A stretch of DNA of 35,071 bases from Streptomyces monashensis (GTDB lineage Bacteria > Actinomycetota > Actinomycetes > Streptomycetales > Streptomycetaceae): assembly GCF_001866665.1 (NCBI RefSeq), contig NZ_MLYO01000073.1, positions 1 through 35,071 on the forward strand. The letters are read 5' to 3'. The translations under genes were made by a program, and so were the position numbers. Below are positions 8,410-15,157 of the stretch, one piece after another. Every line of letters starts with the position of its first letter. The stretch's first letter is position 1. The notes under the pieces are model-generated. The model was not told the origin of the DNA. It saw only the letters and a program-made list of their open reading frames with translations, and did no database searches.

Positions 8410-9113
8410 TGCAACCACTCCATCACATGATCTGTGACCCACGCTCTCTCCCGCAGCGTCAAATGGGTCTGCGCAGTCGACAGCCACGTAGTCGACGGGA
8501 CCTTGGCCGACGTCAGACCGGTCAGCAGGTCCGTCAGCACGCTGCGAGGAAAGTTGAGCCCCCCGCAGCATCGGGCCTCGATCCCAAGGTCACTGACCGC
8601 ACCGGCGTGACCGCTCCCGACCGTCTCCCATGGGCTGAACCGTCGACCTGACGTGGCGTCGAGCAGGTCGCGGAGTCCGAGAACTGTTGGCGGACGCAGG
8701 GAAAGCAGCTCGCAGTCGGCTTCCTGGGGCACTGCAAGGGCACCCGCTCCCCTCGCGATCACGACGAGACGTAGGCAACGGGACTTCAGCCAACTGATGG
8801 CCGAGGAGACCTGAAGCCGCCACAGGTCGAAACTCACCGGGCCGGAATCGTTTCCGCAGCCGGACAGTTCCAACCGCAGGGAACCGAAGCCAGCCTTGTG
8901 TCCACGATCTGCTAGCTCGGACCAAAGATAATTGATGCCAGACCGCGGCTCTCCCATGCCCGGCACAATAAGAAGAGCGGTGTCTTTCTCGGCCGGATGC
9001 CATAGACCCGGCGACAAGTCATGACCAGTGGTTACGTAACGAGGGATGCCGACACTGTCAGGCAGTGTGCCCCGGGCCGCGAGAGAGGGCTGGCCCCATT
9101 GGACGTTTGTCAT
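8406..9113 (-). CDS. Alpha/beta-hydrolase-like protein lacking the nucleophile serine
   Basis: The 235-residue product has an alpha/beta-hydrolase core: LLIVPGMGEPRSGINYLWSE at 47-66, FGSLRLELSGCGNDSGP at 76-92. At the nucleophile elbow the sequence reads VVIARGAGAL (117-126), so the expected Ser of GxSxG is Gly122. This resembles the hydrolase-like proteins of exosortase systems, which also lack a classic elbow. The ATG at 9113 has AGGAG seven bases upstream; a longer frame to 9275 crosses the intergenic hairpin and codes low-complexity sequence. It is the first gene after the hairpin following the 21-residue ORF and may be a scaffold or non-hydrolytic partner rather than an enzyme. Confidence 0.72.
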   Translation of the reverse strand: MTNVQWGQPSLAARGTLPDSVGIPRYVTTGHDLSPGLWHPAEKDTALLIVPGMGEPRSGINYLWSELADRGHKAGFGSLRLELSGCGNDSGPVSFDLWRLQVSSAISWLKSRCLRLVVIARGAGALAVPQEADCELLSLRPPTVLGLRDLLDATSGRRFSPWETVGSGHAGAVSDLGIEARCCGGLNFPRSVLTDLLTGLTSAKVPSTTWLSTAQTHLTLRERAWVTDHVMEWLQ

Positions 9114-9187
9114 ACGTTCGCTCCTCGAGGCGCACCGAGTGTCAAGCCGCAGGATGCACGCCCATCTGCGATGGGTTCCATCGCATT

Positions 9188-9225
9188 GAGGCGGCGGCCA
9201 ACACCGACAGGTCGGCCGCCGCCTC
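9188..9225 (-). terminator. GC-rich hairpin between the small ORF and the downstream operon
   Basis: A perfect 12-base inverted repeat, GAGGCGGCGGCC at 9188-9199 and GGCCGCCGCCTC at 9214-9225, surrounds a 14-base loop. No T-tract follows on the minus strand. It sits 21 bases past the stop of the 21-residue ORF and 74 bases before the next gene. Partial termination or 3'-end protection here would give more small-ORF transcript than downstream enzyme transcript, as is common for RiPP precursors (inference). Confidence 0.7.
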
Positions 9226-9230
9226 TCTCT

Positions 9231-9247
9231 ACGCAGACTGTCTGCGT
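9231..9247. repeat. 8-bp dyad abutting the small ORF stop codon
   Basis: ACGCAGAC and GTCTGCGT flank a single central base. The loop is too short for an RNA hairpin, so this may be a protein-binding dyad, or it may pair as part of the downstream structured region. The last base is also part of the TGA stop. Confidence 0.4.
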
Positions 9248-9312
9248 CAGGTGGGAAGCGTGGTCGGCTCCTCACCCTCGATCTCGAAGTCGTCGTCGTT
9301 GTTGGCGATCAT
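9247..9312 (-). CDS. 21-residue ORF, candidate RiPP precursor peptide
   Basis: ATG at 9312 opens a 21-codon frame ending in TGA. The peptide begins MIANNDDDFE, continues with IEGE and ends EPTTLPT. The N-terminal part is very acidic; the last six residues have three Thr and two Pro and no Cys. The ribosome binding site AAAGGAGGT, five bases before ATG, is the strongest seen in the window, which is unusual for a chance frame. The gene sits alone between a nucleotidyltransferase with a PqqD-like domain and the tailoring operon, and is followed by a strong hairpin, both typical of RiPP precursors. If it is a precursor, the acidic portion would be the leader and the PTTLPT end the core (inference). 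It matches no precursor family I know. Confidence 0.62.
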   Translation of the reverse strand: MIANNDDDFEIEGEEPTTLPT

Positions 9313-9317
9313 TGTGC

Positions 9318-9326
9318 ACCTCCTTT
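9318..9326 (-). promoter_or_regulatory. Near-perfect Shine-Dalgarno of the 21-residue ORF
   Basis: AAAGGAGGT on the minus strand lies five bases upstream of the ATG at 9312. It is longer than the ribosome binding sites of the neighbouring enzyme genes and decides in favour of the small ORF being translated. Confidence 0.75.
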
Positions 9327-9375
9327 CTTCCTACTCGAAGGGAATCCCTCGTCTCCTGACGGACTCAAAGTCTCG

Positions 9376-10434
9376 TCATGAGACGGCAACCCCAAATTCC
9401 AGCAGCTTGTCAACTGCCTTCAGGAACTTGTGGTCGTCATTTGAGGACAGCTCCGGGTAGCGCCCTCGGGTCTGATCCGGAACATCGGCGATCCGAAGCC
9501 CGGAAAGCGTTGTCCAAACCTTCATCATCGGCTCTGTCACCCTGTGCACCTTGTCCGGGCCGTGCAAGATCAGACAGTCAGAAAGCCGAATGGGAAAGAA
9601 GTAGGGTGACCTGCGGGGTCCCTCATTCTCCAGCTCAGGCACCACGACCGAAGTGAGGGGCTTGTCCCATCCGTTCATCGTCCCGATCGCGGCCATGTCG
9701 CCTGCAAGCGTCAAAAGACCCTCAGCGATCCGCGTCGCTTCCTGAACAGACGGCTGATAGTCCAACTCCTGGTTCCTGGCGCGCCAGACGCGCTTGGCGA
9801 ACGGCGCGCACGCACTGGAGCGTGCAAGCCGCGCAGCAAGGAACTTCCGGCCGATGTAGTAGTCACCCGCAGCCGCCAGCAGCACCTCGGCGCCGTGACA
9901 CAGCGCGAGTTCGGCCGCATCGATCGCGACCATGGGGTCACCGCCCTGCAAGGAGCCCAGACAATCCTCTGCAAAGCTCATGGCCGCGAAGGAATGGTGA
10001 GTCATGACCGTGTGCCGGACCGATTCAGTGTCCAGTGAATCGATCACCTCGCGGAAGTCTTCCGCAATTGCAAGGGGCGTGCCCAGCGCAAACCGGACGA
10101 GTTTCCCCAGTCCTTGCTCGCCCAAGGACAGAGACGAGTAGTCCGTCATGGTAAAGCGATAGCTCGCGCCATGAGCGAGGAGCGACTTGGCCTTGTCCAC
10201 GCTGATCGGATTAACCTGAACGACGCGCCCTTCCCGATTGAAGCCTCGATAGAATTCTTCGGGATCGTCCGCATCGACCACCATGTGCAAGTCGATGTCC
10301 GAAAAGGCGTGGCCAAGTCCGGCGGAGAGGCTACCGCCGAGGAAGGCATATTTAACCCGAGGTGACTCACTGAAATTTTCTTCGTAGACCGCGCGCACTA
10401 TCTGGAGGTCGCGATCATTGATCAGAGTAGACAT
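9376..10434 (-). CDS. Nucleotidyltransferase-fold protein with a PqqD-like C-terminal domain
   Basis: The 352-residue protein begins with a minimal nucleotidyltransferase fold: GGSLSAGLGHAFSDIDL at 33-49 with G34, S35 and metal-binding D46 and D48. A helical middle follows. Residues about 280-352 look like a PqqD/RRE winged helix: RLSDCLILHGPDKVHRVT, then VWTTLSGLRIADV and FLKAVDKLLEFGVAV, matching the PqqD pattern of a two-strand start, a Trp before a turn with Gly, and a final helix. RRE domains bind leader peptides, so the fusion suggests nucleotidylation of the adjacent peptide. Both ATG at 10437 and 10434 are possible; the latter has AAGGA six bases upstream. An extension further upstream would overlap the exporter gene. 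RRE assignment is by eye. Confidence 0.75.
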   Translation of the reverse strand: MSTLINDRDLQIVRAVYEENFSESPRVKYAFLGGSLSAGLGHAFSDIDLHMVVDADDPEEFYRGFNREGRVVQVNPISVDKAKSLLAHGASYRFTMTDYSSLSLGEQGLGKLVRFALGTPLAIAEDFREVIDSLDTESVRHTVMTHHSFAAMSFAEDCLGSLQGGDPMVAIDAAELALCHGAEVLLAAAGDYYIGRKFLAARLARSSACAPFAKRVWRARNQELDYQPSVQEATRIAEGLLTLAGDMAAIGTMNGWDKPLTSVVVPELENEGPRRSPYFFPIRLSDCLILHGPDKVHRVTEPMMKVWTTLSGLRIADVPDQTRGRYPELSSNDDHKFLKAVDKLLEFGVAVS

Positions 10435-10478
10435 CATGCGTCCTTGTAAAAGGTCAGAACTCAGAGGGAGGAGCCCAC

Positions 10479-11717
10479 TCACTGCGCCGAGGCAGTGGAC
10501 GCCGACGGCGGCGCAGTCTGCTCGTCCCGCGATGCGAGCTGCGCCGCACGCCGGTTTCTCTGCTGCCGACTCATCAGATGCAGAGCCGCTCCCACCAAAC
10601 CGGCCACCGCACAGCCGCCCCAGAGCGGTAGCCGGCCGGCTTCTTGCAGGCAATAACCGCCCACTATCGGGCCTACGGCGCTAGAGACGGTGAACGCCAT
10701 CATCGCCACGCCCTGATAGCTGCCACGGAGATCGCTGCGCACAAGCTTCATCATCAAACTCGGTGCCACGCACGACCCAACCATTTGTCCGCAGGTCCAA
10801 ACTACGGCCGCCACCGCATAGCCAGCGAAACCAGGACCAAGGGTACTAAGCCCGAATCCCGCGCCTAGAATCGCCGCTCCACATGCCAGCGCAACCGACT
10901 GGTCAAGCTTGCGGAGTATGTTGGGCACATACGGCTGGAGCGCAATAATCATGCCACAGTTGATCATAAAAATTGCGGCGTAAACTCTCGGTCCAACATG
11001 ATGCAATGCCATGTCGAGCGGCAAGGAAGACCCCTGCTGACTCAGCAGTAGACCGGATATGAATCCAACAGCAACGAATCCCACGAATACGCGATCACGA
11101 AAGACGTAAGCTATGCCTGGCCGGTCGCCGTCGCTCTTCGTTTCCACCCCTGCGTCAGTACGTTGCGGCAACCCTATTACCAGGATGACACCTGCTGCAA
11201 AAGTAGTGGCAGCATCGAGCGTGAACAGGAGGGGAATATGCTTGTCGGAGAATATTCCAACCACAGCCGAGCATCCTGCGAGTCCTATGTTCGTTGCCCA
11301 CGTGTTCAGCGAATAGGCCCGAGCAGTATCATCCGCTGGCACCACATCGGCCACCGCAGCAATCGCTGCCGGTTGAGAAAATGCGCCGCTCACCCCTAGA
11401 GCAACCGCAAGGAATCCAAGAACTGGGGCGGACCAGACCGGAATGAGAAGGAGCATCAGGACGGCCGAGGTCGTATATCCAAGGGCGATTACTTTTCGGC
11501 GACCCCATCGATCTGCACAGATTCCTCCTATAAGTGCTCCGACGGTGCTGCCAACGCCGCGAAGTCCGTTGATGATGCCGATACCTGCAGCATCCAGAGC
11601 GCCGTTCCTCGCGAGGGCGAAGGTCAATGTGAGGAGGACAAACGCCCCCATTTGATTGATGAGAGTTGCCATCCACAGATACCAGAAGGGGCGAGTCAAC
11701 CCCCTGAAAACGCGCAT
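10479..11717 (-). CDS. MFS exporter
   Basis: The 412-residue protein has about twelve hydrophobic segments and the MFS loop motif GGICADRWGRRKV after the second helix (about residues 62-75). The C-terminus is cytoplasmic and rich in Arg, Gln and Ser. The ATG at 11717 is preceded by GGGGGTG about five bases upstream. It is the first gene of the region A operon, with 44 bases before the nucleotidyltransferase gene. Export of the product, self-resistance or both are likely (inference). The Ala/Ser-rich tail and somewhat lower GC than region D fit a horizontally acquired cluster. Confidence 0.9.
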   Translation of the reverse strand: MRVFRGLTRPFWYLWMATLINQMGAFVLLTLTFALARNGALDAAGIGIINGLRGVGSTVGALIGGICADRWGRRKVIALGYTTSAVLMLLLIPVWSAPVLGFLAVALGVSGAFSQPAAIAAVADVVPADDTARAYSLNTWATNIGLAGCSAVVGIFSDKHIPLLFTLDAATTFAAGVILVIGLPQRTDAGVETKSDGDRPGIAYVFRDRVFVGFVAVGFISGLLLSQQGSSLPLDMALHHVGPRVYAAIFMINCGMIIALQPYVPNILRKLDQSVALACGAAILGAGFGLSTLGPGFAGYAVAAVVWTCGQMVGSCVAPSLMMKLVRSDLRGSYQGVAMMAFTVSSAVGPIVGGYCLQEAGRLPLWGGCAVAGLVGAALHLMSRQQRNRRAAQLASRDEQTAPPSASTASAQ

Positions 11718-12239
11718 TCTTCACCCCCGTCACGCATTTCAACGCTTGAAGCAACCCACGTTCAATGATCAACGAAGGAAGATCGATTGAGTATTGAACA
11801 TCTCCGAAGTAGTGGCTCGCGGGCAGTTGTTAATTCCGCTTCGTGCCCTGCGGGTGAGTCATGCCCTGAGCGTGCACACTATCTGTCCCCCGGTTTGCGT
11901 TTGATCTCGCACTGCAATCTCACATGAACTTAGCAACAAGATCAATGGCACGAGGCGTAAAGAGTTGATCAAGCGGCAAGAGTCGGTCTCCGGCTGGCTG
12001 GATCCGGGCGCCGCGATATATGCGGGGTGAGCTTGGAGGACAAGGGACGGTGCGCCGAGGTTCGGGTGGATCGACCTCGCCCGCAGTTGGCTGAATTTGG
12101 TCGGCGCAGTCCCTGCGGAACAGGCCCCGAGCGAGCAGGAGCATGTCGAGATCGGACAGATGGACTCCGAGTTCGCCAGCCGAGAGGAAAGGGGCAAGAG
12201 AGTGGGTTCCAGAGCGAATGCGTTTGGTATCTTCTAGGC
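11718..12239. promoter_or_regulatory. Divergent intergenic region between the region A operon and the pyrophosphatase-like gene
   Basis: This 522-base stretch should carry the promoter of the minus-strand operon and that of the plus-strand gene at 12240. A dyad TTCAA-CGC-TTGAA at 11738-11750 lies 21 bases upstream of the exporter start, where an operator would block translation or transcription start. I see no convincing -35/-10 pair. Minus-strand frames here lack codon bias and recognisable domains, so I do not call a gene. Confidence 0.4.
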
Positions 12240-12620
12240 ATGAATGCAACTAGGGCGATGTGGCCAAAAATGGATATCTGGCAGCATGCCGATAGTCTTG
12301 TAGAAAACGGACGTATCATCATTGATCGCGCGGCTGGTTCAGCTCATCCCAAGATCCCTGAGTTCATCTACCCTCTCGATTACGGGTACATCGAGGGCAC
12401 TCAAGGCGGAGACGGTGAAGGGGTCGATGTGTGGGTGGGGCGTGCATCCATTGCTGCGGTAACAGCAATCGCTTGCACCGTCGACCCTTATAAGAGCAAC
12501 GCTGAGCTCAAGTTGTTCTGGCGCTGCGGTCCTGAGGAGGTCGCACTCGTAGAGCGGTTCTATGAGCCCCAGCCGCAGGCTGCTCTTGTCCTGCTGCGTC
12601 CAGGCCTGGTGGGCGACTGA
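12240..12620 (+). CDS. Short inorganic-pyrophosphatase-like protein
   Basis: The 126-residue product resembles the N-terminal and core part of soluble pyrophosphatases: a strand with GRIIIDRA, then FIYPLDYGYIEGT at 41-53 (canonical YPxNYGxIPxT) and GDGEGVDVWVG. The last segment replaces the usual DGDPLDV signature, so the middle Asp is Glu and Pro is Gly. It is shorter than typical bacterial pyrophosphatases (about 165-175 residues) and stops soon after the core. The ATG at 12240 precedes the homology; the frame continues upstream but with unrelated codon use. The ribosome binding site is weak. It could remove pyrophosphate released by the neighbouring nucleotidyltransferase, or be a degenerate relative. 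Confidence 0.72.
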   Translation: MNATRAMWPKMDIWQHADSLVENGRIIIDRAAGSAHPKIPEFIYPLDYGYIEGTQGGDGEGVDVWVGRASIAAVTAIACTVDPYKSNAELKLFWRCGPEEVALVERFYEPQPQAALVLLRPGLVGD

Positions 12621-13145
12621 GCTCCCGCACATGTTCCGGTTTGACGGACACCATCGGTGTAGCAGTCAGGCCGGGCGGCGTCGTAGCCAGCGATGGCATC
12701 CCGCCAAGTGGTGTGACAGCGGTCTCCGCATAACCCGTGGTCAGGGCCGGCCATCGCGCAACTATCCGGATAAAGGCGCTCGTTGAAGCGCGATGGCCCA
12801 TCCCAGCATGACTTACTCCGCCTGACCGAGTTGCTGCGCACGGCGGGTCATGTCCCGCGGGGTGGTGTAGTCACGGCTGAGGCGTCCCCCAAGGCCGGGT
12901 AGTTAAGGAACTTGCAGGTCACGCAAGGAGTGTTGGCGAGCTTCGGATGTGGAGCAACGGAGCTCGTTGGTACAGGCAGTCGTCCAAGACAGCTTGTATT
13001 CAAGGAGCTCCGTTGGGGGTCAGGCCCGGCGGAGAACCACGGCGCAATCATCACTGCTCTGTTGCTTTGGCTGCCTCGGACCTGTTCGAACCCCCTTGAC
13101 AACAGCGCAAATCCGTTAACTACCTGGCCTTGGGGGGGAGGCCCC
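12621..13145. other. Gene-free stretch with probable decayed sequence
   Basis: I see no intact gene in these 525 bases. Several short frames exist on both strands without ribosome binding sites or domains. A minus-strand frame at 12560-12841 contains a Cys/His-containing stretch (HGLCGDRCHTTWRDAI) that could be a relic of a small Streptomyces protein, but it overlaps the pyrophosphatase-like gene and has no supported start. The stretch borders transposase fragments, so it is probably remnant DNA. Confidence 0.4.
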
Positions 13146-13259
13146 TACAGTGCGGTTGCATTGAACCTCATCCGGCTTGACGCCTGGTGGAACGGCCACC
13201 CCCTCGATCGCACCCGTAGTAGCCACCTCGCCCGACTCGAACTCGCCCTCGCTTCCTGA
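13146..13259 (+). pseudogene. C-terminal fragment of an IS1182-like transposase
   Basis: The frame YSAVALNLIRLDAWW through HLARLELALAS, ending in TGA at 13257-13259, matches the final segment of IS1182-family transposases of Streptomyces (the NLIRLxAWWNGxPL-RTRxSHLxRL pattern). The catalytic portion upstream is absent. It abuts the truncated IS3 orfA on the other strand, which suggests one element inserted into, or recombined with, another. Confidence 0.6.
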
Positions 13260-13271
13260 ATTAACCACCAG

Positions 13272-13592
13272 GATCATCTCCTTGGCGAAATACGCCGCTG
13301 CCCGGCGCAGGATCTCCCGCTCGAGCTCCCACTCCTTCTCCGCCTTGCGCAGCCGCCCGTTCTCCGCGCGCAGCCGGGCCAGTTCCTCATCCCGACTCTC
13401 CGCGCTCTGCTCACCGTGGCTATGAGCGCGGCCCGCGTGCTCGTCGGCCTGGCGCACCCAGCTGCGCAGCGTCTCGCCGGTCACCCCGACATCTGCCGCG
13501 ACCGCCGCGTACGTGCGCTTCCCGCCCGCCGCGCGGTACAGCGCGACAGCGTCGTTCCTGAACTCCGCCGGATACGGAGACTTACGTCCCAC
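13272..13592 (-). pseudogene. Truncated IS3-family OrfA (transposase helix-turn-helix subunit)
   Basis: From ATG at 13592 the frame encodes MGRKSPYPAEFRNDAVALY, a helix-turn-helix (YAAVAADVGVTGETLRSWVRQA at 29-50) and a leucine-zipper-like coiled coil ending ILRRAAAYFAKEM at 94-106, a normal OrfA up to its last residues. At about 13275 the similarity ends and the frame runs for another 52 codons through unrelated sequence to 13116, antisense to the IS1182-like fragment. OrfB, which carries the catalytic DDE residues, is missing. The element is therefore dead. Confidence 0.85.
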
Positions 13593-13607
13593 CAGGACAC
13601 CTTCCCT

Positions 13608-13623
13608 TGGATCTGCAGATCCA
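13608..13623. repeat. 16-bp perfect palindrome upstream of the IS3 orfA start
   Basis: TGGATCTGCAGATCCA lies between the orfA start and the probable outer end of the element, which is near GTGTCCACGTCA at about 13638-13649. In IS3 elements this area holds the terminal inverted repeat and the transposase promoter; the matching opposite end is not present in the window. Confidence 0.5.
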
Positions 13624-13650
13624 TTGTCAGAGTGTCCACGTCACGGGGGT

Positions 13651-13865
13651 CGCCTCACCGCTGGACGCCACCCGGCAGGGCTGCAAGGTGGGCAATCTGG
13701 CTGAAGAACGCCAGGGCCGCCGCCGCCCGCAAGGCGCAGGAGATCGAGTAGCGGCGTGCCGAGGGCCTGCCGGTGGAGTCGGCGGCCGGTGCGCTGTCGG
13801 ACGAGCGGCGCGAGCAGCTGGAGGACATCGCCCCGTCGTGGTGCCCGCCCTGGCCGGTGGCGCTG
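13651..13865 (+). pseudogene. Fragment of a helicase-associated domain, frameshifted and with an internal stop
   Basis: Two frames together spell one helicase-associated repeat of Streptomyces DEAD/DEAH-type helicases: SPLDATRQGCKVGN in one, then IWLKNARAAAARKAQEIE in the next. A TAG at 13749-13751 follows, and the same frame continues through GLPVESAAGALSDERREQLE to DIAPSWCPPWPV. Conserved features include the WLKNAR and SWCPxWPV motifs. The change of frame near 13695 and the in-frame stop mark it as a relic. Nothing recognisable flanks it, so only one repeat survives. Confidence 0.6.
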
Positions 13866-13909
13866 TCCCTCGGTGGGCGCCTGGTCCACCAGCCAGACTT
13901 GCGCGGCGG

Positions 13910-15157
13910 TCATCTTTGGCCATGCTCCCTCGCCTCGCAGACGGCTTCCCATTCGGCAAAGGTGAGGCACTCCTCTGCAGTGCGTGCCCGCCAAGCTCGC
14001 GTGGCTTCAGCCAAGGAAGCAAGGATTCGATTGCGGATGACGAAGGCCGGCGGTTCGGGCTGAGCGGGTTCGGCGGTCGAGCGCGAGGACTCCAGGCGAG
14101 AGCGCAGCTGGGCTGAAGCCTCAAGGAATTCCTGGTTCGGGGGGACGCCAATCGGGGTGTGGTCTGTACTGGCCTTCTGCCTGAGCGAAGGGGACTTGTC
14201 TGTGGACTCGGACCAGCGGGCTATGAGTAGGCCAGCTGGTGAGACTGGCCGGGCAGGGGTCCGCCACGCCAGGAGGTCTGCTGCGATGTCTGGGGTGCTG
14301 TGGCCGGTGTTGATCCAGGGTCGTAGGGCGAAGGCGAGTCGGCGGAGGCTCTCGGCCTGCGCCCAGGGCACTCTCGGGCGGATCCAGGCAGCGACGGACA
14401 CCGCGTGAGCGGCCTGTTCCGGGCTGGCTCGATAAGGCTCGGGGACACAGGGTGCCTGGCGCCTTTGCGGCCGGGCGCGCCTCAAGGTGTTGTTTATCTT
14501 CTGTTCAACATGAGCTGAAAGTCGTGGGTGGTTGGTGTTACAGGAAGGGGTGTCACGGTGGCGGCGGTTGGGTGGCCGCCGGTGTTGCCGGGCCTGGGTG
14601 ATGGCCTGTTCGCGGCCGCGTGCGGTGAAGCCGACATGGCGGGCGTTGTAGCCATGGCCGCGTATGCAGTGTCCGTACGCTTCGTCCCACGCTCGGGGAA
14701 CGACGGCGGCGTAGATGGTGGCGGTGCCAGCCCATGTACCGCTGCCTGGTGGACGGATGTTGGTCCGAGAGCCGTGGACTACCCAGACGAGGAGCCCTAG
14801 TTCGCGAAGCACGGTGATGTGCCGCTCGAGGGTGCGTCGGCTGATGCCCAGGCGTTTGAACATGGCATCGCGGCAGTAGGCGACCTGTCCGTCGGCGTTC
14901 AGGCGGGCGGCGAGATCCTCAGCGACACGCAGTGTGGTTTCGCCGGCCCTCGGGTGAAGGCCTTCGCTGATAGCCCAGCGGGAGGCTCGCAGGAAGTCGG
15001 CGCGCCGGGTACGGCGGGACGCAGTCGTGCCGATCTCTTGAGCAATGCGCTCGCGAACCAGGACGAATGAGCGGTTTGCGAGCATGCGCTGTTGTGGCTG
15101 CGCCGGGGTCGGCTGTGGAGCGGACTCCTGGACCGGCGGGCGGGCATGCTGCATCAT
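13910..15157 (-). CDS. Winged-helix protein resembling actinomycete plasmid replication/accessory proteins
   Basis: The 415-residue product contains a winged-helix segment (YCRDAMFKRLGISRRTLERH followed by ITVLRELGLLVWVV) at about 84-122, then an Arg/Pro/Ser-rich basic region and a C-terminal domain ending EECLTFAEWEAVCEAREHGQR. Proteins of this layout occur on Streptomyces plasmids and integrative elements, where they are variously annotated as replication or helix-turn-helix proteins; I cannot assign an exact role. The frame extends further upstream, but the ATG pair at 15157/15154 is the first with a purine-rich site (AAAGGAG, about 14 bases upstream, rather long). It lies among mobile-element remnants. 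Confidence 0.5.
   Translation of the reverse strand: MMQHARPPVQESAPQPTPAQPQQRMLANRSFVLVRERIAQEIGTTASRRTRRADFLRASRWAISEGLHPRAGETTLRVAEDLAARLNADGQVAYCRDAMFKRLGISRRTLERHITVLRELGLLVWVVHGSRTNIRPPGSGTWAGTATIYAAVVPRAWDEAYGHCIRGHGYNARHVGFTARGREQAITQARQHRRPPNRRHRDTPSCNTNHPRLSAHVEQKINNTLRRARPQRRQAPCVPEPYRASPEQAAHAVSVAAWIRPRVPWAQAESLRRLAFALRPWINTGHSTPDIAADLLAWRTPARPVSPAGLLIARWSESTDKSPSLRQKASTDHTPIGVPPNQEFLEASAQLRSRLESSRSTAEPAQPEPPAFVIRNRILASLAEATRAWRARTAEECLTFAEWEAVCEAREHGQR

Noticed and set aside
9114..9275. Extended N-terminus of the nucleophile-less hydrolase covering the hairpin and part of the small ORF
   Set aside because: It is Arg/Pro/Cys-rich and passes through the stem-loop; the ATG at 9113 has a good ribosome binding site.
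10435..10653. Extended nucleotidyltransferase start inside the exporter gene
   Set aside because: Overlap of about 175 bases with the MFS gene; the AAGGA-ATG pair at 10434 is better.
11920..12249. Minus-strand frame opposite the start of the pyrophosphatase-like gene
   Set aside because: It begins with TTG, overlaps the other start, and has no domain I recognise.
13116..13271. Acidic peptide-like tail of the IS3 orfA frame
   Set aside because: It looks like a possible small peptide, but it is antisense to a recognisable transposase C-terminus and has no own ribosome binding site at a good start.
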